From contig NZ_KB849756.1 in NCBI RefSeq assembly GCF_000368925.1, forward strand, positions 1,896,383 through 1,960,382: a stretch of DNA of 64,000 nt. Reading direction: 5' to 3'. The first letter of the stretch is position 1. Every line of letters begins with the position of its first letter. The notes under the pieces are model-generated. The model made no database searches and was not told the DNA's origin. It saw nothing but the letters and a program-made list of their open reading frames with translations. Source of the DNA: Acinetobacter bereziniae LMG 1003 = CIP 70.12. GTDB taxonomy: Bacteria > Pseudomonadota > Gammaproteobacteria > Pseudomonadales > Moraxellaceae. A program made the position numbers and the translations under genes. Of the stretch, positions 1 to 8,215 are shown in pieces.

Positions 1-947
1 TGTTTTTTCCAATTGGGATCGACACTGTCTGCCCAGTACTCTTGTGATGGATTGTAATGTAAAATCACCACATCCAGATATTGTCCAAGTCGTCTCAAAA
101 ACTGTAATTGACTGGGTGGCAAATCCAACAAGGTAAAGACAATCAGTTGACTTGGTAATTTTTTTAGAGCCTGTGGTCGTTGTTGAACATCCTCCATCAC
201 ATGCCAAAAATCAGCATCAATACTCTGCATTTCAATAAAATCATCATGAAATGTATGTTGCCATAACCAACGTTGCCAGTTTTCCAGTTCTTGTGCCTGA
301 TTCAGCGTAAATGCTGAAATCTGCTGATTGGTCTTAAAAAATTGCTGTTCTAAATTCAGTGCTTCTCCACGCCCCCATTGCGCCAACCAATTACTTGGGC
401 ACTGACAAGCTTGATTCTGCGGACAGCCACGTACACAATCAGCACGGTACAACATATAGTGACTAAACAGTTTTGAAACCTGCTCAGACACCCAATACAA
501 CATACTTTGCTTTTTCAGTTGTTTATCTAAACCTTGTTGTAACTGTGAAGCGGCGTCATAGATCCGTTGAATAATAGAATGCAACGGATGGTCTTCAGCC
601 AGACTATTTTCCTCATGTTCAATAAAGCTTTTTAAAGTCTGATAAATCCGCCACTTCATAATCAGACGTGGAATATTGGCTTTACGTACTTTGTCTTTAT
701 CATCAAGTACTTGTTGATAAGCAAACCATTGAAATCCACGGATACGCTGATGAAATTGGCTATTGGCGCTAATGCCCTGTTGTTCTGCGATACGTTGACT
801 TAACCACTCCTGCACCGCAGGACTGGGTACAATAAAATGTTGCGTTTGCAAAACTGCAAAAGGATTTTTGGATGGCCGAATGGTATTTTGCAAAAGCCCT
901 TGCACCAAGACATCAATGCGTTGGCTTTGAATCACATGTATTGCCAT
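1..947 (-). CDS. recC: RecC (exodeoxyribonuclease V gamma subunit), N-terminal part, cut by window edge
   Basis: RecBCD repairs double-strand breaks, and RecC is the subunit that scans for Chi. The reading frame opens at an ATG at 947 and runs without a stop to position 1, giving about 315 residues of a protein normally over 1100 long. The N-terminus resembles RecC: an opening IHVIQSQRIDVL, then FIVPSPAVQEWLSQRIA matching the family's VQSxGMAQWLxxxLA segment, then SxLFSHYMLYR where E. coli has LFDQYLVYRPDW. Directly after that segment, at about residues 163-175, this protein carries an insertion with four cysteines spaced C-x3-C-x5-C-x-C that E. coli RecC lacks as far as I recall. recB and recD would be expected beyond the left edge. 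Family call is confident; the role of the cysteines is unknown. Confidence 0.88.
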   Translation of the reverse strand, partial: MAIHVIQSQRIDVLVQGLLQNTIRPSKNPFAVLQTQHFIVPSPAVQEWLSQRIAEQQGISANSQFHQRIRGFQWFAYQQVLDDKDKVRKANIPRLIMKWRIYQTLKSFIEHEENSLAEDHPLHSIIQRIYDAASQLQQGLDKQLKKQSMLYWVSEQVSKLFSHYMLYRADCVRGCPQNQACQCPSNWLAQWGRGEALNLEQQFFKTNQQISAFTLNQAQELENWQRWLWQHTFHDDFIEMQSIDADFWHVMEDVQQRPQALKKLPSQLIVFTLLDLPPSQLQFLRRLGQYLDVVILHYNPSQEYWADSVDPNWKK

Positions 948-1131
948 AATTCCTCGACTTTCAATATTCTATTGTCTATGTTCATGCACAAAACATAAAC
1001 ATTCGCCACTATACAACAACAATATACTATGGCATTTTTAAAACATTATTTGGAAATAACTTCACAATTTCAAGCTCAAACATGAGTTTCCAGAAATATG
1101 ACAAAAAGCTTGAAACATAGGTATTTGATTT

Positions 1132-1644
1132 ATGAAAATTGATAAAATTCCAGACTCGATTGATCCCACCTTGAATCTAGAACAGATTCGTGAAGAATGC
1201 TTAGAACTTGTCAAAAAGCGTTCCTATGTCTCCGCAGGTGCAGCTGTTGTACCAGTGCCATTTTTTGATGTGGTCATTGATGTCGGTATGTTGTCTTTCC
1301 TGATTCCTGAAATCAATGCTCGCTTTGGTTTGGCACCAGATCAAATCAGTGTTTATGATCCTGCCACCAAGAAAATCCACTGGAATGAACTGCGCAAACG
1401 TGGTTTCGAATTTTCAGGTTTAGTGGTGGCACGTACTGCTGTTAAAGCATCCTTTAACAATATGGCTGCAAAAATCATCACCAAACAAGTGACCAAATTC
1501 ATTCCGCTTGGTGGTTCAATTATTGCTGCAAGTTTAGGCTATATTGTCATGAAAAAAGTGGCTGAAACGCATGTAGATGAATGTTATAAGCTTGCCAAAG
1601 GCATTCAGCAAAAACAACAAGCCAGCGTTGTTAAATATTCATAA
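1132..1644 (+). CDS. Small membrane-associated protein, DUF697-like
   Basis: A 170-residue protein of unknown function. It has two hydrophobic stretches, about residues 34-60 (AGAAVVPVPFFDVVIDVG then MLSFLIP) and 122-145 (FIPLGGSIIAASLGYIVM), separated by a charged middle. The pattern of an SAGAAxVPVPxxD segment followed by xxIPEINARFGL resembles DUF697-type proteins, which are often tied to stress or GTPase systems; this assignment is from memory and tentative. The ATG at 1132 has only a weak AGG about 10 bases upstream. It stands alone, divergent from recC. It is most likely an integral or peripheral inner-membrane protein. Confidence 0.6.
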   Translation: MKIDKIPDSIDPTLNLEQIREECLELVKKRSYVSAGAAVVPVPFFDVVIDVGMLSFLIPEINARFGLAPDQISVYDPATKKIHWNELRKRGFEFSGLVVARTAVKASFNNMAAKIITKQVTKFIPLGGSIIAASLGYIVMKKVAETHVDECYKLAKGIQQKQQASVVKYS

Positions 1645-1870
1645 TCTCTATTTATACACTCATAAAGCGCGACTTAGTCCGCTTTATGAGACAAAATCAA
1701 CATAAAAAAATGAACATAGAAAAAGAAAATTTGTCATTCAAGCACAAACCGATTTTTGATCCACGCCTCAACTTTTTTACGTTGAATTATATAGGTAAAC
1801 CGCCTGATTATTCATACAAGTGATTTAGATGATTCATTTATTTCGCCCTTTTGAATCTATAGATGGTCTT

Positions 1871-2041
1871 GCTATCGTGAAGCGACATGGATGTCGCCAT
1901 GTTGAGCGGGGGTATATAGGATGTACCCCTCGCTCAACGAAAGATTTTTGTCACTTTTCATCTCTGAAAAGTGAGGCATCGCCTACGCAAAACAATTTAA
2001 ACTTTAGCACTAAAGCGTGGCAGTGCAAGCTTTAGATCATC
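1871..2041 (+). repeat. Dispersed structured intergenic repeat, copy 1
   Basis: The gap 1645-2086 contains no convincing gene. It holds a multi-hairpin repeat whose second copy lies inverted at 14091-14293. Three stems are visible here: GCGACAT-GG-ATGTCGC at 1882-1897, a long GTTGAGCG...CGCTCAAC stem at 1901-1938, and CACTTTTC...GAAAAGTG at about 1952-1973. The last ~100 bp match copy 2 at roughly 80 percent by eye. A 68-codon open frame across it (1829-2035) is a by-product of the repeat. Confidence 0.75.
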
Positions 2042-2086
2042 AAATTATTGAATGACCTCAGGATTTTTCGAGAAACTTAATACAAC

Positions 2087-2341
2087 CTAGACCGCTCTTA
2101 AACTGCCGATATCATGATTGCTTAAATCATAGAGCTCATTGCACAGTTGATATTTAGCAAAACAATTGAGCAAAAAATTATCGACCTCATTCGTAGAAAG
2201 CAGGTGCAATTTCTGTGCATTTTTACGATCAGGTAAGTATGAATCATTATCTAGTTTTCGAAGCAACTGCTGAATTAATTTTTCACTCGGCAGAGTTAAA
2301 TGCTGTTTATGATCAAGCAAAATCTTTTGTAATGTTCTCAT
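2087..2341 (-). CDS. Small hypothetical protein downstream of pap
   Basis: An 84-residue frame read in the same direction as pap and starting 23 bases after its stop. I chose the ATG at 2341 rather than a TTG at 2350 because an AGGCG-like ribosome site lies upstream. The product is hydrophilic, rich in Leu, Lys and Asn, with no motif I recognise. It could be a small gene cotranscribed with pap or a chance frame; nothing beyond position and coding direction supports it. The intergenic repeat follows it. Confidence 0.35.
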   Translation of the reverse strand: MRTLQKILLDHKQHLTLPSEKLIQQLLRKLDNDSYLPDRKNAQKLHLLSTNEVDNFLLNCFAKYQLCNELYDLSNHDIGSLRAV

Positions 2342-2363
2342 ACCTACCAACGCCTAAGAATTT

Positions 2364-3782
2364 TCAATCTGCTTTTAGCTGTTTGAGAATGGCTTTCAAC
2401 ACTTGAATACGCGCTGAATATTTGTCGTTGGTTGCCACTATATGCCAAGGCGCGTATTCAGTATTGGTTCGTTCAAACATATCCGCCGCTGCATTTAAAT
2501 ACTCATCCCAATGTCCACGATTACGCCAATCTTCAGGTGTAATCTTAAAGCGTTTATGCGGTGTTTGTTCACGGGCTTTAAAACGGGCTTCTTGCTCTTC
2601 TTTACTGATCGCTAGCCAGAATTTAACCAATACCGTTTGGTTGTCTACCAAGTCCTTTTCAAAACGATTGATTTCATCATAAGCACGTTGCCACTCAGCA
2701 GGTTTGGCAAAGCCTTCTATACGTTCAACCAAGACCCGTCCATACCAAGTTCGATCAAAAATACTGATTTTTTCCTCTGGTTGAATCTTGGTCCAAAAAC
2801 GCCATAAATAAGGTCGACGCAACTCATACTGTTCAGGTGCTGCGATGGTATAAATTTCGTATTCGCGAGGATCAAGATTTTTGACAATACGTTTGATTGC
2901 TCCACCTTTGCCTGCCGCATCCATACCTTCAAATGTCACCACAACATTTCGAGAATCGTTTCGCAACGCTTCTGAAACTTTTTTAGTGAGTTTTTTTAAT
3001 TCATCCTTATACTGATCTTTATCTAATTCATCCGTCGCTGGTTGTAATAATGCTTCTGGAACAGCCGTTTGTTTCCATTTAGTTCTGACCGTGGTTTTAT
3101 GCTTGGGTAACTTTTTCAATGCTTGTAAAATATACTGGGCAAATTGCTGATCTCTTGAAATACAATCATCACAGTCAATCACATACCAATCATCAGTAAA
3201 ACGTTGTCGCAACTTTTGTACGGTGTCGTATTGTTTCTTATTGCGCCAATCCAGCCCCATGAGCTTATGCCAACGTTGTTCAGATGAATCCATTGAATCT
3301 AAACGTTTTTGCAAACTTTTCCATGGTAAGTCAAACCACACTTTAATTACATCGACATGGTTATTTTTAAGGTCTTGTTCAAAAGCACGCATGTTTTCGA
3401 TATAAGCATCGAACATGGTTTCATCTAAGGGCTTAGAAACATGCATGGCGGTTGACAACAAATCACTGTACCAATTCCCAAAAAAAATCTGAATTTGACC
3501 TTCAGATGGAATATGCCGTGCATAAGGCTGCCAAAAACTTTGTTTGTTGCTAAATAAGCTCGGTGGATCTGCTTTGACACGTAAATAACGTGGATCAACC
3601 CATTCACGTAACTGTTTAACGGCTTCCCCTTTACCTGCCAGCTCAATTCCACTGACTAAAATGACTAAACTTTTGGCATTGTTTTTGTCTTTGGAATTCT
3701 TTAACGCATATTGCGCCTCAATCAAATCAACGGATAATTCTTCTTCATCACGCAACGCAAACGGTAATTGTTCTTCAATCAT
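2364..3782 (-). CDS. pap: Polyphosphate:AMP phosphotransferase (PPK2 class II, two-domain)
   Basis: Transfers phosphate from polyphosphate to AMP to make ADP. At 472 residues it matches the two-domain PAP of Acinetobacter johnsonii in size. Two PPK2 domains are fused. The N-terminal one has a P-loop GIELAGKG at residues 45-52, and the C-terminal one has GMDAAGKGG at 286-294. The Walker-B-like FDRTWYGRVL (342-351) is intact only in the C-terminal domain; the equivalent in the N-terminal domain reads FFGNWYSDLL (100-109) and lacks the Asp-Arg pair. This suggests, as inference, that the C-terminal domain does the catalysis. The gene is monocistronic or leads a small hypothetical gene. Confidence 0.93.
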   Translation of the reverse strand: MIEEQLPFALRDEEELSVDLIEAQYALKNSKDKNNAKSLVILVSGIELAGKGEAVKQLREWVDPRYLRVKADPPSLFSNKQSFWQPYARHIPSEGQIQIFFGNWYSDLLSTAMHVSKPLDETMFDAYIENMRAFEQDLKNNHVDVIKVWFDLPWKSLQKRLDSMDSSEQRWHKLMGLDWRNKKQYDTVQKLRQRFTDDWYVIDCDDCISRDQQFAQYILQALKKLPKHKTTVRTKWKQTAVPEALLQPATDELDKDQYKDELKKLTKKVSEALRNDSRNVVVTFEGMDAAGKGGAIKRIVKNLDPREYEIYTIAAPEQYELRRPYLWRFWTKIQPEEKISIFDRTWYGRVLVERIEGFAKPAEWQRAYDEINRFEKDLVDNQTVLVKFWLAISKEEQEARFKAREQTPHKRFKITPEDWRNRGHWDEYLNAAADMFERTNTEYAPWHIVATNDKYSARIQVLKAILKQLKAD

Positions 3783-3983
3783 CTGCTTCTCTACTTATCT
3801 GAAGGTTTTATCGAGTATACCCATTCGCAAAAAACAGAGTTATATATTTTCTGTACAAAACATTGCATTTTTGCCGATTTAAAAATCCACTGACCATATT
3901 TCTCTATTGTTTTTTCACTTTTGTCATAGTGCTATCCCTAAACTAGCTTTATCCTGTAAATAAACGAAATTTAGAGTTTTTGT

Positions 3984-4691
3984 ATGTCAAAACTTGCTGC
4001 GCTTGATCAGCTTTTAGAACAATACCAACAATTCAGCTATCACACTGACCCGGTTTTAAAACAACGTCTGCATGAAGCACAGGATTGGTTAAAAGCCCGT
4101 ATCCAAAACACTCATCATGATTTGTTTAATCAAAAAGAGAATCAATTGATGGCGAAGTATTTCATCAATCGTTTATACGGTGGACCTGAATTTGATGATT
4201 TGGCGATACAGATTGAACGTTTGCTGAAATATGCTCATAAGGCTGAAAAAATCATTCCGGAAAATGCCATCAAAACCGGACTAAAATCTGTTGGTTTGGC
4301 TGTACTTGCCATGCAGCTGGATGAGCAAGTCGCAGCTCAATTACTCAAAGACTATCCTGCACATCAAATCATTGATGATGAAATGATGCGACTGACTTTG
4401 TTAAAACTCGATCAAGCTGAGGCTCGCCAACAACAGTTGAGCTTACTGGATGATTTAGGGAGTGCACTCGATAAGTATATGCGTTCATTTATTATGCATA
4501 CCGCTTTTAAAATGTGTAAAGGTGCGGCAACAAAATATAAATTTGAATTGATGTATGACTTTATTGGTGAAGGCTTTGTTGCCATGAAGCCCATGAAATC
4601 TGCTGCTCAATTTATCCATGAATTTACGCTCAAAGAACGAGAGATTGTTGAAAAAGTCCATCGTGGCGATCCCAATCCTTTCCAAATCTAA
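3984..4691 (+). CDS. Conserved Acinetobacter hypothetical protein
   Basis: A 235-residue, largely alpha-helical soluble protein without signal peptide or membrane segment. Around residues 54-61 it has KYFINRLYGG, which resembles the signature of a Moraxellaceae family I remember as FFLEELY-motif proteins; that name is tentative. The ATG at 3984 follows the weak site TTTAGAGTTTTTGT. A clear terminator follows at 4711-4735, so it is a single-gene unit ahead of the ubiquinone operon. Function unknown. Confidence 0.75.
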   Translation: MSKLAALDQLLEQYQQFSYHTDPVLKQRLHEAQDWLKARIQNTHHDLFNQKENQLMAKYFINRLYGGPEFDDLAIQIERLLKYAHKAEKIIPENAIKTGLKSVGLAVLAMQLDEQVAAQLLKDYPAHQIIDDEMMRLTLLKLDQAEARQQQLSLLDDLGSALDKYMRSFIMHTAFKMCKGAATKYKFELMYDFIGEGFVAMKPMKSAAQFIHEFTLKEREIVEKVHRGDPNPFQI

Positions 4692-4710
4692 TCGGATTTG
4701 CGCCATTATC

Positions 4711-4735
4711 AAACCGATCTATTAGATCGGTTTTT
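4711..4735 (+). terminator. Rho-independent terminator
   Basis: Stem AACCGATC / GATCGGTT around a TATTA loop, followed by a run of T, 20 bases after the preceding stop codon. Confidence 0.85.
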
Positions 4736-4767
4736 GTATATTATTCATAACAATTGCATCATGAGGA

Positions 4768-4783
4768 CTGCAAAATTTTGCAG
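4768..4783. promoter_or_regulatory. 16-bp perfect palindrome upstream of ubiE
   Basis: CTGCAAAATTTTGCAG is fully self-complementary and lies about 60 bases upstream of the ubiE start, close to an AT-rich TATAAA at about 4806. It could be a repressor or activator site for the ubiEJB operon. No known consensus is recognised. Confidence 0.35.
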
Positions 4784-4843
4784 AATCTGTCATTATGCAG
4801 TGCAATATAAAATTTCCTATTTTTGTGTTCAGGAGTGACTCAA

Positions 4844-5788
4844 ATGTCGAATGAAAACCAAAAGCCAACAGCATCAGCTGAAACGGCAACAAATACAGAC
4901 AAAGTGAGTCCATTTCTAAGTGAACCATTACCGCAAGGTGCGCCTCAGGGGCAACAGCAATCATTACAACAGCAGATGACGGATACACCTGTGTCAGGTC
5001 AAGTGCCTAAATATAATCTGCCACGTGGTGCAAATACGGGCAATGTCGGTGCAACAACCCACTTCGGTTATTCCACTGTAAACAGTGAAGAAAAGGCACA
5101 AAAAGTTGCCGAAGTATTTCATTCTGTGGCAAGCAAATATGACATCATGAACGACCTGATGTCATTTGGTATTCATCGTTTATGGAAACGCTTTGCGATT
5201 AACATGTCTGGCGTGCGCCGTGGGCAACATGTACTTGATATTGCAGGTGGAACGGGTGACTTAGCCAAAGTTTTCAGTCGTGAGGTCGGTCCTACTGGTC
5301 ATGTAGTCTTATCAGATATTAATGAGTCAATGTTGAATGTTGGTCGTGATCGTTTGATCGATGCTGGCTGTACCAATGTTGACTTTGTTTTGGCAAATGC
5401 TGAAACATTGGAACCTTTTGCTGACAACAGTTTTGACTTGCTTACCATCAGCTTTGGCTTACGTAATGTCACCGATAAAGATGCTGCATTACAAGCTATG
5501 TATCGTGTTTTAAAACCAGGTGGTCGCTTACTGATCCTTGAGTTTTCTAAACCTGTGTTTGAACCATTTTCAAAACTATACGACCTCTATTCATTTACCG
5601 CATTGCCGATCATGGGTAAAATTGTGGCGAATGATTCTGAAAGCTATAAATATTTAGCAGAATCTATCCGTATGCATCCAGATCAACGTACATTAAAAGG
5701 TATGATGGAAAATGCAGGCTTCCAAAACTGTGATTATCACAATTTAACGGGTGGTATCGTTGCGGTACACCGTGGTTTCAAACTGTAA
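4844..5788 (+). CDS. ubiE: UbiE C-methyltransferase (ubiquinone biosynthesis), N-terminally extended
   Basis: SAM-dependent C-methylation of 2-polyprenyl-6-methoxy-1,4-benzoquinol in ubiquinone synthesis. The start at 4844 is set by AGGAG eight bases upstream. The catalytic part begins near residue 71 (TTHFGY) and follows E. coli UbiE almost motif for motif: VFHSVASKYD (91-100), SAM motif I LDIAGGTGDL (131-140), then ISFGLRNVTDKD and LKPGGRLLILEFSKP. In front is an extra segment of about 63 residues, low in complexity and rich in Gln, Thr, Ala and Pro, absent from the 251-residue E. coli enzyme. First gene of ubiE-ubiJ-ubiB. Confidence 0.95.
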   Translation: MSNENQKPTASAETATNTDKVSPFLSEPLPQGAPQGQQQSLQQQMTDTPVSGQVPKYNLPRGANTGNVGATTHFGYSTVNSEEKAQKVAEVFHSVASKYDIMNDLMSFGIHRLWKRFAINMSGVRRGQHVLDIAGGTGDLAKVFSREVGPTGHVVLSDINESMLNVGRDRLIDAGCTNVDFVLANAETLEPFADNSFDLLTISFGLRNVTDKDAALQAMYRVLKPGGRLLILEFSKPVFEPFSKLYDLYSFTALPIMGKIVANDSESYKYLAESIRMHPDQRTLKGMMENAGFQNCDYHNLTGGIVAVHRGFKL

Positions 5789-5819
5789 TTTTCCAAGATA
5801 GCACAAGCAAGGTTGGGTT

Positions 5820-6491
5820 ATGTGGTCAATTCTGGCACTCGGTGCAGTTGAACGGTTCATCAATCATGGGATTAATTTGGATGCGATTACTCGCATTCAA
5901 TTCAATCAGTTACAAGGCAAACTGTTACGTGTCGTGATGGATGCGCCTCAGCTTTCTGTCGATGTTTTTTTTGATGAACATAAAGTTCGTCTTGAACCGA
6001 CCGTAACGGGCAAAAGTGAAACGCCTTCTGTTTTTGAACAGCGTCCTTTTGATCAAAGCCGTACTATTTCAGAAGCGACGGCGACATTACATGTTAAAAA
6101 TGTGGTTGAACTGGTCAAGTTATTTATTGCCGATGAGATTGGCAATATTCCTCTACAGGGCGATTATCATCTTTTGCAGGATATTCAAAAGATTATCCAA
6201 CAGGCTGAACCTGATTTAGCATCACAATTAAGCCCATGGATTGGTCCTGCACTTGCCCATGAAATTGCAAAGATTCAATTTGCGCCTCAACATCTAAAGC
6301 GCTCTTTACAAAGCCATTTATTTTTTGCTGAAGATTTTTTAAAAGAAGACAGTGGCATTTTTGCTCCACGTTGGCAAATGGATGATCTGCAACACGATAC
6401 GCGTCTGCTTAATCAAAATATTGATCGCATTGAAGCAAAAATCCAACAACTCCAAGCTTTACTTAATTCCCACCAAGATCAGGTAATTTAA
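5820..6491 (+). CDS. ubiJ: UbiJ, SCP2-domain accessory factor of ubiquinone synthesis
   Basis: UbiJ is a soluble lipid-binding accessory protein of the Ubi complex. The 223-residue product has an SCP2-like N-terminal half with alternating strands (LRVVMDAPQLSVDVFFDEHKV) and a helical C-terminus ending in a short coiled coil (NQNIDRIEAKIQQLQALL), as in UbiJ of other Proteobacteria. The call rests mostly on its conserved position between ubiE (32 bases upstream) and ubiB (3 bases downstream). Confidence 0.9.
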   Translation: MWSILALGAVERFINHGINLDAITRIQFNQLQGKLLRVVMDAPQLSVDVFFDEHKVRLEPTVTGKSETPSVFEQRPFDQSRTISEATATLHVKNVVELVKLFIADEIGNIPLQGDYHLLQDIQKIIQQAEPDLASQLSPWIGPALAHEIAKIQFAPQHLKRSLQSHLFFAEDFLKEDSGIFAPRWQMDDLQHDTRLLNQNIDRIEAKIQQLQALLNSHQDQVI

Positions 6492-6494
6492 TTT

Positions 6495-8114
6495 ATGATT
6501 CCGCACATTGCCCGTTTATTCGAACTTTGGCGTATCGCAGCGCACTATAGACTCGACACACTGGTTCCTGCGGAAGAGTTACCTGAAAAAGCCCGTCATG
6601 CATTGTCTTTAATTCGCTTACACCCTGCTGCATGGTCAAGTAAAGAACGTAAAAATCCGCTTAAACTCAAAGAAGCTTTAGAGGAAATGGGACCACTTGC
6701 AATTAAATTGGGGCAGTTGTTGTCAACTCGACGGGATTTAATTCCACCTGAAATATTGCAGCAATTGGTTTTACTACAAGATCGGGTAAAACCTTTTGGC
6801 TCGGATGTGGCTAAGACACGAATTGAGCAATCGCTGAAAGCCAATATTTCAAGCATTTTTGCACGTTTTGATGAACAGCCTTTAGCTGCGGCTTCAATTG
6901 CACAAGTCCATACGGCTGCTTTACATGATGGTCGTGAAGTCGTGGTGAAAGTGACTCGTCCAGATATTCGCAGTCAGATTTTACAAGACTTTGAGATTTT
7001 ACAATGGCTCGGTGCAAGCTTGGAAAAACGCCTTGAAGCGGCACGGGCAGTACATTTATCTGAAATTATTCAAAATTATCGTCAAGTCATCTTAAACGAG
7101 CTCGATCTGACACTCGAAGCAGACAACACTCGCCGTATGCGCCATTACTTCACAGGCTCAAGCATGATGTACGTGCCTGAAGTCTATATGGACAGCAAAG
7201 ATGTTATGGTGGCTGAACGCATCACTGGTGTTCCGATTTCAGATATAGAAACATTTGAACGCTTGGGTATGGATCGTAAGGATCTTGCCGAAAAAGGTTT
7301 AACCATCTTCTTTACTCAGGTGTTCCGAGATAATTTTTTCCATGCAGATATGCACCCTGGAAATGTCTTTGTTGAGACTTTAAACCCAAGTCATCCTCGC
7401 TATATCGCGCTGGATTGTGCAATTATGGGCGAGTTGTCCAAGCAAGACCAAATGACTGTTGCCCGCATGCTATTGGCGGTCATGAACAGCGACTTTATGC
7501 AATTAATTCAAATTGTGCATCAAGCGGGTTGGATTCCACCAGGCACGGACCAAGATGCGCTGGCTCGTGAAATGCGTCGTACTGTTGGACCGATGGTGTC
7601 TAAACCGATGCATGAATTAGACTTTGCTGGGATTTTAATTCAAGTCATGGATATTGCTCGCCGTTTCCATTTAGAAATCCCACCACAATTAATGTTATTG
7701 CTAAAGACATTGGTACATGTAGAAGGCTTAGGAACGGACTTATACCCTGAGCTAGATATTTGGAAGTTGGCAAAGCCTATTCTGACTGAATGGGTCAAAG
7801 CACAAATGAATCCGCAGAAAAACTTAAAGGAGTTGGGACAAAAAATTCCTGATTTACTTTTAGGTGCTCAGGATTTTCCAACATTAATGGTTGATAGTTT
7901 AAATGGTTTAAAAAATCAATCTGCTTGGCACGCCAAACAACTACATGAATTGCAAATGATGCGCTTAGAAGTCGAGCATCAACAAAAACGAAGTTGGATT
8001 TTTGGCAGTCTCATGGCGATTTTGCTATCAATAGCCATCATTGCGCCTTGGTATATTTCGATTATTTTAATTATTTTGACCAGTATCTTAGCCATTTGGC
8101 GGATTGCCAAATAA
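6495..8114 (+). CDS. ubiB: UbiB atypical kinase/ATPase (ubiquinone biosynthesis)
   Basis: A member of the UbiB/ADCK protein-kinase-like family, needed for ubiquinone synthesis and thought to act as an ATPase that mobilises membrane lipid intermediates. At 539 residues it has normal length. The family's KxGQ motif is at residues 71-74 (KLGQ) and the alanine-rich nucleotide loop AAAS at 131-134. The catalytic loop reads HADMHPGN, and the metal site LDCAIMG replaces the usual DFG-type sequence. The last ~40 residues form one or two membrane helices (GSLMAILLSIAIIAPWYIS). Last gene of the operon, followed by a terminator. Confidence 0.95.
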   Translation: MIPHIARLFELWRIAAHYRLDTLVPAEELPEKARHALSLIRLHPAAWSSKERKNPLKLKEALEEMGPLAIKLGQLLSTRRDLIPPEILQQLVLLQDRVKPFGSDVAKTRIEQSLKANISSIFARFDEQPLAAASIAQVHTAALHDGREVVVKVTRPDIRSQILQDFEILQWLGASLEKRLEAARAVHLSEIIQNYRQVILNELDLTLEADNTRRMRHYFTGSSMMYVPEVYMDSKDVMVAERITGVPISDIETFERLGMDRKDLAEKGLTIFFTQVFRDNFFHADMHPGNVFVETLNPSHPRYIALDCAIMGELSKQDQMTVARMLLAVMNSDFMQLIQIVHQAGWIPPGTDQDALAREMRRTVGPMVSKPMHELDFAGILIQVMDIARRFHLEIPPQLMLLLKTLVHVEGLGTDLYPELDIWKLAKPILTEWVKAQMNPQKNLKELGQKIPDLLLGAQDFPTLMVDSLNGLKNQSAWHAKQLHELQMMRLEVEHQQKRSWIFGSLMAILLSIAIIAPWYISIILIILTSILAIWRIAK

Positions 8115-8122
8115 TATGAGTA

Positions 8123-8146
8123 AGCCTATTCAATGAATAGGCTTTT
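8123..8146 (+). terminator. Rho-independent terminator after ubiB
   Basis: Perfect 9-bp stem AGCCTATTC / GAATAGGCT around AAT, followed by TTTTT. Confidence 0.88.
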
Positions 8147-8215
8147 TACCGCAAGTTAGGTGTTTAACTTGGAGAACTATATATAAACGCCTAAAGACTT
8201 CGCATAATTGAAACC

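Noticed and set aside
1829..2035. 68-codon plus-strand open frame
   Set aside because: It lies across the structured intergenic repeat, encodes the hairpin arms and has no ribosome site; a by-product of the repeat.
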